A DNA stretch of 64,000 nt, from the NCBI GenBank assembly GCA_018401995.1, contig JAGYJR010000006.1:1-64000 (forward strand), in the 5' to 3' direction. The position numbers and the translations under genes are program-made. The DNA is from Flavobacterium sp. Its GTDB lineage: Bacteria; Bacteroidota; Bacteroidia; Flavobacteriales; Flavobacteriaceae. The notes under the pieces are model-generated. The model saw only the letters and a list, made by a program, of their open reading frames with translations, had not been told where the DNA came from and did no database searches. Shown in pieces: positions 1 to 8,187 of the stretch; positions within the stretch are counted from its first letter, which is position 1; every line of letters starts with the position of its first letter.

Positions 1-65
1 TAATACCAAAAGAAGTTTTTTACTAACCAAATCTGAAAAAATTGCATTAATTAAGTATTGACCCT

Positions 66-2345
66 ATGAAAAAGAATTTATTTACCTCATTAATTGTTGT
101 TTTTGCAACTTGCTTCTCGACTTTTGCTCAAGAAACAAAAACTGAAGACAAGCCAAGAGAACAAGGACATTATAACACCAATAAGTTCCGACAAATGTAT
201 GATGAAATGGCCACGCCAAATATGTTTCGTACAGCTTCAGGAGCACCGGGTCCAGCGTATTACCAACAAAAAGCAGATTACAAAATGAATTTGGAATTAG
301 ACGATAAAAATTCCAAATTATATGGTGTTGAAACCATTACGTATCACAATAATTCTCCTGAAAATTTAGAGTATTTGTGGGTGCAAATGGAACAAAATAT
401 AGAATTGCCTGATTCCAAAACGCCTTTGGTAGAATCACAAAACATGGATAGAGCAATTACAGCTGATCGTTTTGTGAAAAAATATATGGACAAGCCTTTT
501 CCTGGTGGATTCAACATTGATTATGTAAAAGATGCCAAAGGTAAAGACATGAGCTATACCATTAATCAAACGATGATGCGTATCAATTTGGCACAACCAT
601 TAAAAAGTGGTGAAAAAATCTCCTTTTCTATAAAATGGTGGTACAATATCGTTAATTACATGGAAGGTGCTAATAATGGTCGTTCAGGTTATGAGCTATT
701 TGAAGATGGAAACAAGTTATTCGTTATGGCACAGTTTTTCCCAAGAATGGCCGTTTACAATGATGTAGAAGGTTGGCAAAACATGCAATTTTGGGGAAGA
801 GGAGAATTTGCCTTACCATTTGGCGATTACGAAGTAAATATTACCGTTCCAGCTGACCACATTATGGAAGCAACTGGGGTTTTGCAAAATAGAAAAGAAG
901 TTTTTACAGCTGAACAATTAAAACGTTGGGAATTAGCAGAAAGAACATTTGATAAACCAGTTGTAATTGTAACGCAAGAAGAGGCTGAAAAAGCAGAAAA
1001 GAGTTTCTCAGACAAAAAAAGAACTTGGAAATTCAAAGCACAAAATGTGCGTGATTTCGGATTTGCAACTTCAAGAAAATTCATTTTAGACGCAATGGCT
1101 GTTCAATTGGAAACCACAAAACCAATGGCAATTTCATTATATCCAAAAGAAGGAAATCCGCTTTGGGGAGAATATTCAACAAGAGCTGTAGCGCATACTT
1201 TAAAAAGTTATTCGCATTTTACATTTGATTACCCGTATCCAAAAGCAGTTTCAATCTCTGCAGAAGATCAAGGAATGGAGTATCCAATGATTTGCTGGAA
1301 TTACGGAAGACCAGATAAAGACGGAAAATATACCGATAGAATCAAATACGGAATGTTAGGTGTAATCATACATGAGGTAGGACATAACTATTTCCCAATG
1401 ATTGTGAATTCAGATGAAAGACAGTGGAGTTGGATGGATGAAGGATTAAATACTTTTCTTGAATATTTAACAGAAATAACTTTTGACCCCAATTTCCCAG
1501 CTCGTAGAGGTCCTGCTGCTAATATTGTACCTTACATGAAAGGAAACCAACAGTTTTTAGAGCCAATTATGTCAAATTCTGAAAATATTTACCAATTTGG
1601 AGCCAATGCCTACGGGAAACCAGCAACAGGATTAAATATTTTACGCGAAACGATTATGGGTCATGAATTGTTTGATCATGCATTCAAAACGTATTCGAAT
1701 CGTTGGAAATTCAAACATCCAACACCAGAAGATTTCTTCCGTACTATGGAAGATGCTTCAGCTATGGATTTGGATTGGTTTTGGAGAGGCTGGTTCTATT
1801 CAACAGATTATACAGATATTGGTGTGAAAGGTGTAAAACAGTATTTCATCACCGAAAATCCATCAGCTGAAGTGAAAGAAATGTTCAACCGTAGAGGAAG
1901 AAAAATAGCTGATGCACAACCGATGATGTATCTAGTAACAGAAGGTTCTGAGGATTACAAACCAGAATTGAACAAATCATTCGATTATAGTTCTGTAAAA
2001 ATTGTAGCTGATTACATAGATTCTAATTTCTCAAATGAAGAAAAAGCACAATTAAAGGCGCCTAAGTATTTCTACGAAGTAGAATTTGAAAAGCCAGGCG
2101 GATTAATTATGCCAATCATAGCCGAATTACATTTTGAAGATGGAACTACAGAATTACACAAGTTCCCAGCTCAAATTTGGAGAAGAAACAACGATACTGC
2201 AAAACGTGTTTTCGCAACTGAAAAGAAAGTGGTAAAAATTCAAGTAGATCCAAAATTAGAAACTGCTGATATTGATACTACCAACAATGTTTGGCCAAGA
2301 GCAGCTCAAGAAAAATCAAAGTTTGACGAACTTGATAAAAAATAA
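66..2345 (+). CDS. M1 family zinc metallopeptidase (aminopeptidase-like), secreted
   Basis: A 759-residue protein with a clear Sec signal peptide (about residues 1-21, ending FSTFAQ), so it acts in the periplasm or at the outer membrane. The gluzincin motif HEVGH is at residues 436-440 and the third zinc ligand is the glutamate in WMDEG at about 459, exactly the HExxH-x18-E spacing of family M1. A GMEYP sequence near residue 400 occupies the place of the GxMEN substrate-binding motif. It probably trims N-terminal residues from peptides; substrate is not predictable. It stands alone, followed by its own terminator. The start is the first ATG before the signal peptide. The family call is firm and the specificity is unknown. 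Confidence 0.93.
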   Translation: MKKNLFTSLIVVFATCFSTFAQETKTEDKPREQGHYNTNKFRQMYDEMATPNMFRTASGAPGPAYYQQKADYKMNLELDDKNSKLYGVETITYHNNSPENLEYLWVQMEQNIELPDSKTPLVESQNMDRAITADRFVKKYMDKPFPGGFNIDYVKDAKGKDMSYTINQTMMRINLAQPLKSGEKISFSIKWWYNIVNYMEGANNGRSGYELFEDGNKLFVMAQFFPRMAVYNDVEGWQNMQFWGRGEFALPFGDYEVNITVPADHIMEATGVLQNRKEVFTAEQLKRWELAERTFDKPVVIVTQEEAEKAEKSFSDKKRTWKFKAQNVRDFGFATSRKFILDAMAVQLETTKPMAISLYPKEGNPLWGEYSTRAVAHTLKSYSHFTFDYPYPKAVSISAEDQGMEYPMICWNYGRPDKDGKYTDRIKYGMLGVIIHEVGHNYFPMIVNSDERQWSWMDEGLNTFLEYLTEITFDPNFPARRGPAANIVPYMKGNQQFLEPIMSNSENIYQFGANAYGKPATGLNILRETIMGHELFDHAFKTYSNRWKFKHPTPEDFFRTMEDASAMDLDWFWRGWFYSTDYTDIGVKGVKQYFITENPSAEVKEMFNRRGRKIADAQPMMYLVTEGSEDYKPELNKSFDYSSVKIVADYIDSNFSNEEKAQLKAPKYFYEVEFEKPGGLIMPIIAELHFEDGTTELHKFPAQIWRRNNDTAKRVFATEKKVVKIQVDPKLETADIDTTNNVWPRAAQEKSKFDELDKK

Positions 2346-2352
2346 TTTTAAC

Positions 2353-2384
2353 GAAAAGACACTTTTTTTAAGTGTCTTTTTTGT
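2353..2384 (+). terminator. Rho-independent terminator of the M1 peptidase gene
   Basis: An AAAAGACACTT arm pairs with AAGTGTCTTTT across a T-rich loop, followed by a T tract. It lies 8 nt after the stop codon. Confidence 0.8.
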
Positions 2385-2413
2385 TTTTAGCCGCCAAAAA
2401 TTTGGTAACTTTG
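2380..2413 (+). promoter_or_regulatory. Candidate Bacteroidetes-type promoter for tatA-PAP2
   Basis: TTTG at 2380-2383 and TAACTTTG at 2406-2413 resemble the Bacteroidetes -33 (TTTG) and -7 (TAnnTTTG) elements with a 22-nt spacer, slightly long. The -33 element lies inside the T tract of the preceding terminator, so the two signals overlap. Confidence 0.45.
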
Positions 2414-2433
2414 CTTTAAATTAGAAAACAACT

Positions 2434-2781
2434 ATGTTTGGAATTGGATTTTCAGAATTTTTCTTCGTAATACTAGCCGTATTGATGCTTTTTGGTTCCA
2501 AAGAGATTCCGCAAATAGCGCGATTTCTTGGAAAAACCATGGCGCAATTACGTAATGCTACCAATGATTTAAAAAGCGAAATTCAAAATAGTGCTGTTGA
2601 TAACGGTTTGGATATGAATTCGCTAACTGGCGGTATTTCTGAAGAAATAAACAAAGCCAAAGAAGGAATTACCAAAATGGTTAATCCAATGGATTCTGTC
2701 ACATCTTCTATTCAAAATCCTGTTGAGCAAGTGAAAGAAGATATTGAAAATTTAACTGGACCAATAAAAAGACAATTGTAA
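2434..2781 (+). CDS. tatA: Twin-arginine translocase TatA/TatE family subunit
   Basis: 115 residues with the TatA/B layout: a single N-terminal membrane helix (about residues 5-20), a hinge FGSKEIP, then an amphipathic helix (ARFLGKTMAQLRNA) and a polar tail. TatA-type proteins oligomerise to let folded twin-arginine substrates cross the inner membrane with TatC. No tatC is in the window. The tail is longer than that of a minimal TatA, so a TatB-like role cannot be excluded. It is followed after 1 nt by the PAP2 phosphatase gene, so the two are probably cotranscribed. Confidence 0.85.
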   Translation: MFGIGFSEFFFVILAVLMLFGSKEIPQIARFLGKTMAQLRNATNDLKSEIQNSAVDNGLDMNSLTGGISEEINKAKEGITKMVNPMDSVTSSIQNPVEQVKEDIENLTGPIKRQL

Positions 2782-2782
2782 T

Positions 2783-3352
2783 TTGGAAGAATTAATTAGT
2801 TTAGATAAAGAACTTTTTCTATTCCTTAACGGATTAGGTTCTGAATCGTTTGACGAATTTTGGAAAATAATCACCAAACAACTCAATTGGGCACCATTTA
2901 TCTTAGCTGTTTTTTACTTGATACAACGAAAAATTGGCTGGAAAAATTTTGGAATCGTAATTTTATTTTTAGCTGTTTTAATCACTTTCACAGACCAAAT
3001 TACCAATTTATTCAAATATTCCTTTGAAAGATTACGACCATGCAACGATACTGATGTAAATGGAATAGCTAGAATTGTTATTCATCGTGATTCATTCAGT
3101 TTCTTTTCGGGTCATGCTTCAAACTCTATGGCGACTACTACTTTTATTTTTCTATTGCTAAGAAAACATTACAAGTTTACCTTTTTACTATTCTTATTCC
3201 CTTTAATTTTTGCTTTTAGCCGCATTTACCTTGGCTTGCATTTTCCAAGTGATATTTTAGCGGGTTATTTATTTGGAGCAACTTCTGGGTTTGGATTTTA
3301 TAGATTGTATATCTTTTTGGGAAGAAAGTATAGTTTTAATACATATAATTAA
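2783..3352 (+). CDS. PAP2 family membrane phosphatase
   Basis: 189 residues, mostly hydrophobic, with the three PAP2 signature blocks: K-x6-RP (KYSFERLRP), FSGHA in place of PSGH, and SRxYLGLHFPSD carrying the catalytic histidine. Family members remove phosphate from lipid pyrophosphates such as undecaprenyl-PP or from phosphatidic acid in the inner membrane. The start is a TTG one base after the tatA stop; no ATG in frame would preserve the N-terminal region. Undecaprenyl-PP phosphatase is an attractive role but is an inference. Its 3' end overlaps the convergent lipoprotein gene by 4 bp. Confidence 0.85.
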   Translation: MEELISLDKELFLFLNGLGSESFDEFWKIITKQLNWAPFILAVFYLIQRKIGWKNFGIVILFLAVLITFTDQITNLFKYSFERLRPCNDTDVNGIARIVIHRDSFSFFSGHASNSMATTTFIFLLLRKHYKFTFLLFLFPLIFAFSRIYLGLHFPSDILAGYLFGATSGFGFYRLYIFLGRKYSFNTYN

Positions 3353-3933
3353 GTCCAAAAACTTATTATTTTAGATTTCCATTTTTTATTCTTCTTTAAA
3401 ATAATTAAACGACCTCCTCCCATAAAGGAATTAACTTCAATAAGAACCGTTTTTTTATCTCTCGAAAATAAGGGAAGGCTAAATTCATTATAATAATAAC
3501 CAAATTTTTTTTCATAGTTTATTAAAAAATCTTCTCTTCTTTTGGGAGAATTATTATCAATTAAGCTATTAAGAGTGTCTTTAGAAATAATTATTTTTCT
3601 AACGATCATTTCCTGTTTTAATTTGAAAGTTTCCCTTTCTTGTAATTGTTCTTCAATGAAATTAAAATCATCATCAGTAAAGAATTTACTTAATAATTCT
3701 TTTGAATCCTTTCTTAAAATAAAAAAAGAAGGTTTGCCAATTTTATCTACAACATATTTACCTTGATAGTTCTCTAAACTATCATTGTTTTTCATTTCTA
3801 ATAATACAAAGTTTATGATTTCGTAGATTTCACTTTCAGAAATCGTATTTTTATGATTATCAATATTTTTTGAAGTGTTGAAATTTTGACACGATATAAT
3901 TAAAGTAACTAATATTAAAATAAGAATTCTCAT
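3349..3933 (-). CDS. Hypothetical lipoprotein
   Basis: 194 residues beginning with a lipoprotein signal peptide; the lipobox LIISC places the acylated cysteine at residue 15. The remainder is polar and lysine/glutamate rich, with no motif I recognise. Base composition is more AT-rich than its neighbours, which suggests an accessory gene. Convergent with the PAP2 gene and without an obvious partner. Function unknown. Confidence 0.6.
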   Translation of the reverse strand: MRILILILVTLIISCQNFNTSKNIDNHKNTISESEIYEIINFVLLEMKNNDSLENYQGKYVVDKIGKPSFFILRKDSKELLSKFFTDDDFNFIEEQLQERETFKLKQEMIVRKIIISKDTLNSLIDNNSPKRREDFLINYEKKFGYYYNEFSLPLFSRDKKTVLIEVNSFMGGGRLIILKKNKKWKSKIISFWT

Positions 3934-3984
3934 AATTTAACTTGTATAAGTGATTAGTAAACCGTGACTGTCAACTAAAAAAAA

Positions 3985-4626
3985 CTATAAAACCCTAGTC
4001 ACGGTCAAACCATCACGAATGGGTAACAAAACAGTTTCTACTCTAGAATCTTCATTGATTAATTTGTTGTATTCAACTAGAATTTTGGTGCTGGTGTCTT
4101 TTTCGTTAATCGGTTCTAAAACTTTGCCGCTCCACAAAACGTTATCCGATAAGATAATTCCGCCTTTATTCATTAAAGGAACAATCAGATGAAAGTAATT
4201 GATGTAGTTTTCTTTGTCGGCATCAATAAAAACCAAGTCGAATTTCTTGTTTAATTTTGGTATTATTTCCATTGCATAACCCAAGTGTGAGAAAATTTGA
4301 TCTTTCCAAGATGAAGCTTCAAAATATTTATTTTGGATACTAACTAATTCTTCGTTGATATCAATGGTGTCTAAAGTGCCGTTTTCGTGCATTCCTTCTG
4401 CCAAACACAAAGCCGCATAACCCGTATAAGTTCCAATTTCTAAAATATGTTTCGGACGAATAATTTTGGACAACATACTCAAAACTCTACCTTGAAAATG
4501 CCCGCTAAGCATTCTCGGTTGCATAATTTTTTGGTAAGTTTCTTTATTTAATTTAGTCAATAATTCGGGTTCAGCTTGCGAATGATTGGCTACGTAATCT
4601 TCTAAATCTTCTGATATGAAATGCAT
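3985..4626 (-). CDS. Class I SAM-dependent O-methyltransferase
   Basis: 213 residues matching the catechol/caffeoyl-CoA O-methyltransferase-like family in length and motifs. The SAM-binding loop LEIGTYTGYAALCLAEG is near residue 60, and DLVFIDADKENY carries the acidic residues that bind the divalent metal in this family. It would methylate a small hydroxylated acceptor in the cytoplasm; the acceptor is not predictable. Single gene divergent from rlmN. Confident for the family, unknown for substrate. Confidence 0.88.
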   Translation of the reverse strand: MHFISEDLEDYVANHSQAEPELLTKLNKETYQKIMQPRMLSGHFQGRVLSMLSKIIRPKHILEIGTYTGYAALCLAEGMHENGTLDTIDINEELVSIQNKYFEASSWKDQIFSHLGYAMEIIPKLNKKFDLVFIDADKENYINYFHLIVPLMNKGGIILSDNVLWSGKVLEPINEKDTSTKILVEYNKLINEDSRVETVLLPIRDGLTVTRVL

Positions 4627-4685
4627 ATGAAATCAAATTTTCACAAAAATACAAATTAACAATTAAACGTTTTGACATTTTAACC

Positions 4686-4693
4686 TAACTTTG
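4686..4693 (+). promoter_or_regulatory. -7 box directly before rlmN
   Basis: TAACTTTG matches TAnnTTTG and ends 4 nt before the rlmN ATG, implying a transcript with almost no leader. No -33 element stands at the expected spacing. Confidence 0.4.
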
Positions 4694-4697
4694 CACC

Positions 4698-5738
4698 ATG
4701 CAAATCGAGAAAAAAGACATACGAGCATTAACTAAAGAACAATTGCGTAATTTTTTTGTTGCTAATGGCGATAAAGCGTTTCGTGGCAATCAGGTGTACG
4801 AATGGTTATGGCAAAAACGCGCACATACTTTCGAAGATATGACTAATGTGTCTAAAGAAACTCGCGCCATGTTGGAGGCTAACTTTGTAATCAATCACAT
4901 CAAAGTTGATACCTTGCAACGAAGCGAAGACGGAACCGTTAAAAATGCCGTTCGTTTGCATGATGATTTAATTGTAGAATCGGTTTTAATTCCAACAGAA
5001 ACTAGAACTACAGCTTGTGTTTCTTCGCAAGTAGGTTGTAGCTTAGATTGTAATTTTTGTGCCACTGCGCGATTAAAACGCATGCGAAACTTGGAACCAG
5101 GAGAAATTTATGACCAAGTAGCTGCAATTGATAACGAAAGTCGTTTGTATTTTGATCGACCGCTTTCGAATATTGTTTTTATGGGAATGGGCGAACCTTT
5201 GATGAATTACCCAAATGTGATGAAAGCGATTGATATGATTACTTCTTCGGAAGGATTAGGAATGTCGCCAAAACGAATCACGGTTTCTACTTCGGGAATT
5301 CCAAAAATGATTAAGAAAATGGCCGATGATGAAGTGAAATTCAAATTGGCAGTTTCTTTACATTCGGCAGTGGAAGAAATTCGAAATGAAATTATGCCGT
5401 TTACCAAAAACTTTCCTTTGACTGATTTGCGTGAAAGTTTGGAATATTGGTACAGAAAAACAAAAAGTAAAGTTACTTACGAATACGTAGTTTGGAAAGG
5501 AATCAACGACGATAAAAAATCGATAGATGCTTTGGTGAAATTCTGCAAATATGTACCATGCAAAGTCAATCTTATTGAATACAATCCAATTGATGATGGA
5601 ATTTTTCAACAAGCATCCGAAGAGGCAACTAATGCTTACATTACCGCTTTGACAAAAAATAACATTGTAGCAAAAGTTAGAAGAAGTCGCGGTAAAGATA
5701 TCGATGCTGCTTGCGGACAATTAGCGAATAAATCTTAA
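4698..5738 (+). CDS. rlmN: 23S rRNA (adenine(2503)-C(2))-methyltransferase RlmN
   Basis: 346 residues, the usual RlmN length. The radical-SAM cluster motif CxxxCxxC is at C114, C118 and C121 (GCSLDCNFC), and the C-terminal methyl-carrying cysteine is at about C339 (DAACGQLA). RlmN methylates C2 of A2503 in 23S rRNA and A37 in some tRNAs, using a methyl-cysteine intermediate. Intact and complete. Monocistronic, 42 nt before the polyprenyl synthetase gene, which has its own promoter. Confidence 0.96.
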   Translation: MQIEKKDIRALTKEQLRNFFVANGDKAFRGNQVYEWLWQKRAHTFEDMTNVSKETRAMLEANFVINHIKVDTLQRSEDGTVKNAVRLHDDLIVESVLIPTETRTTACVSSQVGCSLDCNFCATARLKRMRNLEPGEIYDQVAAIDNESRLYFDRPLSNIVFMGMGEPLMNYPNVMKAIDMITSSEGLGMSPKRITVSTSGIPKMIKKMADDEVKFKLAVSLHSAVEEIRNEIMPFTKNFPLTDLRESLEYWYRKTKSKVTYEYVVWKGINDDKKSIDALVKFCKYVPCKVNLIEYNPIDDGIFQQASEEATNAYITALTKNNIVAKVRRSRGKDIDAACGQLANKS

Positions 5739-5741
5739 ATT

Positions 5742-5772
5742 TTTGCCCTTAGCAATTGTTTTCGTACTTTTG
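5742..5772 (+). promoter_or_regulatory. Promoter of the polyprenyl synthetase gene
   Basis: TTTG at 5742-5745, a 19-nt spacer and TACTTTTG at 5765-5772 give a consensus Bacteroidetes promoter. The box ends 8 nt before the ATG at 5781, so the transcript should be leaderless or nearly so. Confidence 0.6.
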
Positions 5773-5780
5773 TTATCCAA

Positions 5781-6761
5781 ATGAAAATTACCGAACAAAT
5801 AAAGCTACCAATCGCTAATGAAATGGAACTCTTTGAAGAGAAGTTTCGCGATTCCATGTCTTCCAAAGTGGCTTTGTTAAACAGAATCACACATTACATC
5901 GTAAACCGAAAAGGAAAACAAATGCGACCTATGTTTGTTTTTTTAACTGCCAAAATGGTTTCGGGTGGAACAATTAATGAAAGAACATATCGTGGCGCTT
6001 CGGTTATTGAATTAATTCATACGGCAACTTTGGTTCATGATGATGTAGTAGATGATAGCAACAAACGTCGCGGATTTTTTTCTTTAAATGCCCTTTGGAA
6101 AAATAAAATTGCGGTTTTAGTAGGCGATTATTTGTTGTCTAAAGGCTTATTGCTTTCCATCGATAACAATGATTTTGACTTATTGAAAATCATATCAGTA
6201 GCTGTTCGCGAAATGAGTGAAGGCGAATTACTTCAAATTGAGAAAGCTCGCAGATTAGATATTACTGAAGACGTTTACTACGAAATCATCCGACAAAAAA
6301 CCGCTACTTTGATTGCAGCTTGTTGTTCGCTTGGCGCTTGTTCGGTTGCTCCAGATGATAAAGAATTGGTTGAAAAAATGCGCAAATTCGGAGAACTTAT
6401 CGGAATGGCGTTCCAAATCAAAGATGATTTATTCGATTACACCGATGACGCCATAGGAAAACCAACTGGAATCGATATCAAAGAACAAAAAATGACTTTA
6501 CCTTTGATTTATGCGTTGAATAATTGTTCTCTAAAAGAAAAAAGTTGGGTAATCAATTCGGTTAAAAACCACAACAAAGACAAAAAGCGCGTAAAAGAAG
6601 TCATACAATTCGTAAAAGATAAAAACGGATTAACTTACGCCGAAGAAAAAATGGTGCAATTTCAGCAAGAAGCACTTTCATTAATACAAGATTTCCCAAC
6701 ATCTCCCTACAAAGACTCCCTTGTTTTAATGGTAAATTACGTTATTGAAAGGAAGAAATAA
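5781..6761 (+). CDS. Polyprenyl (all-trans) diphosphate synthase family protein
   Basis: 326 residues with both aspartate-rich motifs of trans-isoprenyl diphosphate synthases: DDVVD at residues 87-91 and DDLFD at 215-219. These bind Mg2+ and the allylic and homoallylic diphosphates. By length and type it resembles octaprenyl/solanesyl synthases that make the menaquinone side chain, but chain length cannot be read with certainty. Soluble or membrane-associated. Complete, with its own promoter. Confidence 0.9.
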   Translation: MKITEQIKLPIANEMELFEEKFRDSMSSKVALLNRITHYIVNRKGKQMRPMFVFLTAKMVSGGTINERTYRGASVIELIHTATLVHDDVVDDSNKRRGFFSLNALWKNKIAVLVGDYLLSKGLLLSIDNNDFDLLKIISVAVREMSEGELLQIEKARRLDITEDVYYEIIRQKTATLIAACCSLGACSVAPDDKELVEKMRKFGELIGMAFQIKDDLFDYTDDAIGKPTGIDIKEQKMTLPLIYALNNCSLKEKSWVINSVKNHNKDKKRVKEVIQFVKDKNGLTYAEEKMVQFQQEALSLIQDFPTSPYKDSLVLMVNYVIERKK

Positions 6762-6886
6762 GCCAATGAGACAATTAGTCAATGTGGCTTTTTTGATATA
6801 GGCAAATTGAAAATTGACACATTTTTTTTAATATTCATACAACCTTTTTAAAATCATTCTCGTCTATGTTTATAGAAGAGTATTTT

Positions 6887-6917
6887 ACTGAACACTAAAA
6901 ACTGAACACTGAACACT
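6887..6917 (+). repeat. ACTGAACACT tandem repeat in the leader of the ECF sigma gene
   Basis: Two copies of ACTGAACACT separated by AAAA, followed by a partial third copy (GAACACT), immediately upstream of the ATG at 6923. G-poor simple sequence; no known function. Confidence 0.6.
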
Positions 6918-6922
6918 TTTTT

Positions 6923-7492
6923 ATGAAAGTTATCCAGTTACATCAAGAAGAAAAACAACTCATTATGTTAGCTGTCGAAAACAACCGGCAAGCCCAACAG
7001 CAGATTTATGCCAAATTTTCTTCTAAAATGTTAAGCGTGTGTCGCCAATATATAAATGATATTCACCATGCAGAAGATGTAATGATAACCGGATTTATGA
7101 AAGTGTTTACCAATCTGAAAAAATTCGAGCACAAAGGCAGTTTTGAAGGTTGGATTCGGAGAATTATGATTTATGAATGTATCGATTTTATTCGGGTAAA
7201 AAAGAATAATTTCAATCACCAAGATATTGAAGATGTCACGATAAGTGAGAATGAATCGGTATATGAAATGGAAGAATTTTCGATCGATGATATTCAAAAC
7301 ATGATTGATAATTTACCCGACGGCTATAAAATGGTGTTTAATTTATACGCAATAGAAGGCTATAAACACCAAGAAATTGCTGAAATGCTCCAAATAAGTG
7401 AAGGAACATCAAAATCACAATTGTCAAATGCTCGAAAATTATTGCAACAACAAATTATTGAATTAAAAAAGAAACTCAATGGCACCAAATAA
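6923..7492 (+). CDS. RNA polymerase ECF-type sigma factor
   Basis: 189 residues with sigma region 2 (about residues 25-95, with the helix MKVFTNLKKFEHKGSFEGW) and region 4 (about 125-180, helix-turn-helix in HQEIAEMLQISEGTSKSQLS). No region 1 or 3, which is the ECF layout. It should direct RNA polymerase to a small regulon. The next gene overlaps its 3' end by 14 bp and has the features of a membrane anti-sigma factor, so this is probably a sigma/anti-sigma pair. Signal and regulon are unknown. Confidence 0.9.
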   Translation: MKVIQLHQEEKQLIMLAVENNRQAQQQIYAKFSSKMLSVCRQYINDIHHAEDVMITGFMKVFTNLKKFEHKGSFEGWIRRIMIYECIDFIRVKKNNFNHQDIEDVTISENESVYEMEEFSIDDIQNMIDNLPDGYKMVFNLYAIEGYKHQEIAEMLQISEGTSKSQLSNARKLLQQQIIELKKKLNGTK

Positions 7493-8153
7493 AATAGATA
7501 ATCAAATCAAAGAAAAGTTGAATGCTAGAGAAATTCAACCATCAGCTCCAGCCTGGGATCGATTAGATGCGATGTTGTCTGTAGCAGAAACTCAAAAGCC
7601 CAAACGTAATTTTACTTGGTTGTACATTGCAGCTTCATTTTTATTGTTTTTTGGTTTGGGATTTTTCCTTTTAAATACCAATGAAAATGTTGTTATTAAA
7701 AACACAATTCCAGTAGTTACTAATGAAGTTACTAATGAGAAAATAGAAGAAAATCAAACTCAAACTGAAAAAGTTTTTGAGAAATTTGAAGAAAATGACG
7801 GAGTTAAAAATGCTGAAAAAAGAAGCCAGAACCAAGCTACTTCAATTGTAATGAAAGAGGAAATTTTATTACCCATTACCCATTATCCATCACCTATTAC
7901 CCAACACCTAACACCTAACAATTACAAATACGTTTCGCCAGAAAATTTATTAGCAGAAGTTGAAATGAAAGAAAAAGCAATTACTTCTGATGAAAATATA
8001 GCGCATAAACCAAAAATAAAAATTGATGCAAATTCACTTCTAACTTCTGTTGAATCAGAGTTAAATGAAACGCACAAAGAAACTACTCTCGAAAAATTAA
8101 GCCGAAAATTTCAAAATGCTAAATCGGCTCTAGCTAATAGAAACTACGAATAA
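7479..8153 (+). CDS. Putative membrane anti-sigma factor
   Basis: 224 residues. The cytoplasmic N-terminus has the REIQPSAPAWDRLDAML-type segment that I associate with Bacteroidetes anti-sigma-like proteins encoded beside ECF factors. One membrane helix lies at about residues 46-63, and the rest is a polar, presumably periplasmic, tail. It overlaps the ECF gene by 14 bp, so the two are translationally coupled. Odd feature: residues of about 131-147 are encoded by a simple CCCATTAC/CACCTAAC-type repeat (7871-7920) like those usually seen between genes. The anti-sigma role is inferred from position and architecture. Confidence 0.65.
   Translation: MAPNKIDNQIKEKLNAREIQPSAPAWDRLDAMLSVAETQKPKRNFTWLYIAASFLLFFGLGFFLLNTNENVVIKNTIPVVTNEVTNEKIEENQTQTEKVFEKFEENDGVKNAEKRSQNQATSIVMKEEILLPITHYPSPITQHLTPNNYKYVSPENLLAEVEMKEKAITSDENIAHKPKIKIDANSLLTSVESELNETHKETTLEKLSRKFQNAKSALANRNYE
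7871..7920 (+). repeat. G-free repeat inside the putative anti-sigma gene
   Basis: Degenerate tandem units of the kind CCCATTAC, CACCTATTAC and ACACCTAAC run for about 50 nt without a single G. The opposite strand is rich in GGTGTTAG and GGGTAAT units. It remains in frame and adds a proline/threonine-rich peptide to the periplasmic tail. Confidence 0.65.
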
Positions 8154-8187
8154 ATAAAAATCATTATTAATTTTAAAACAAATTGTT

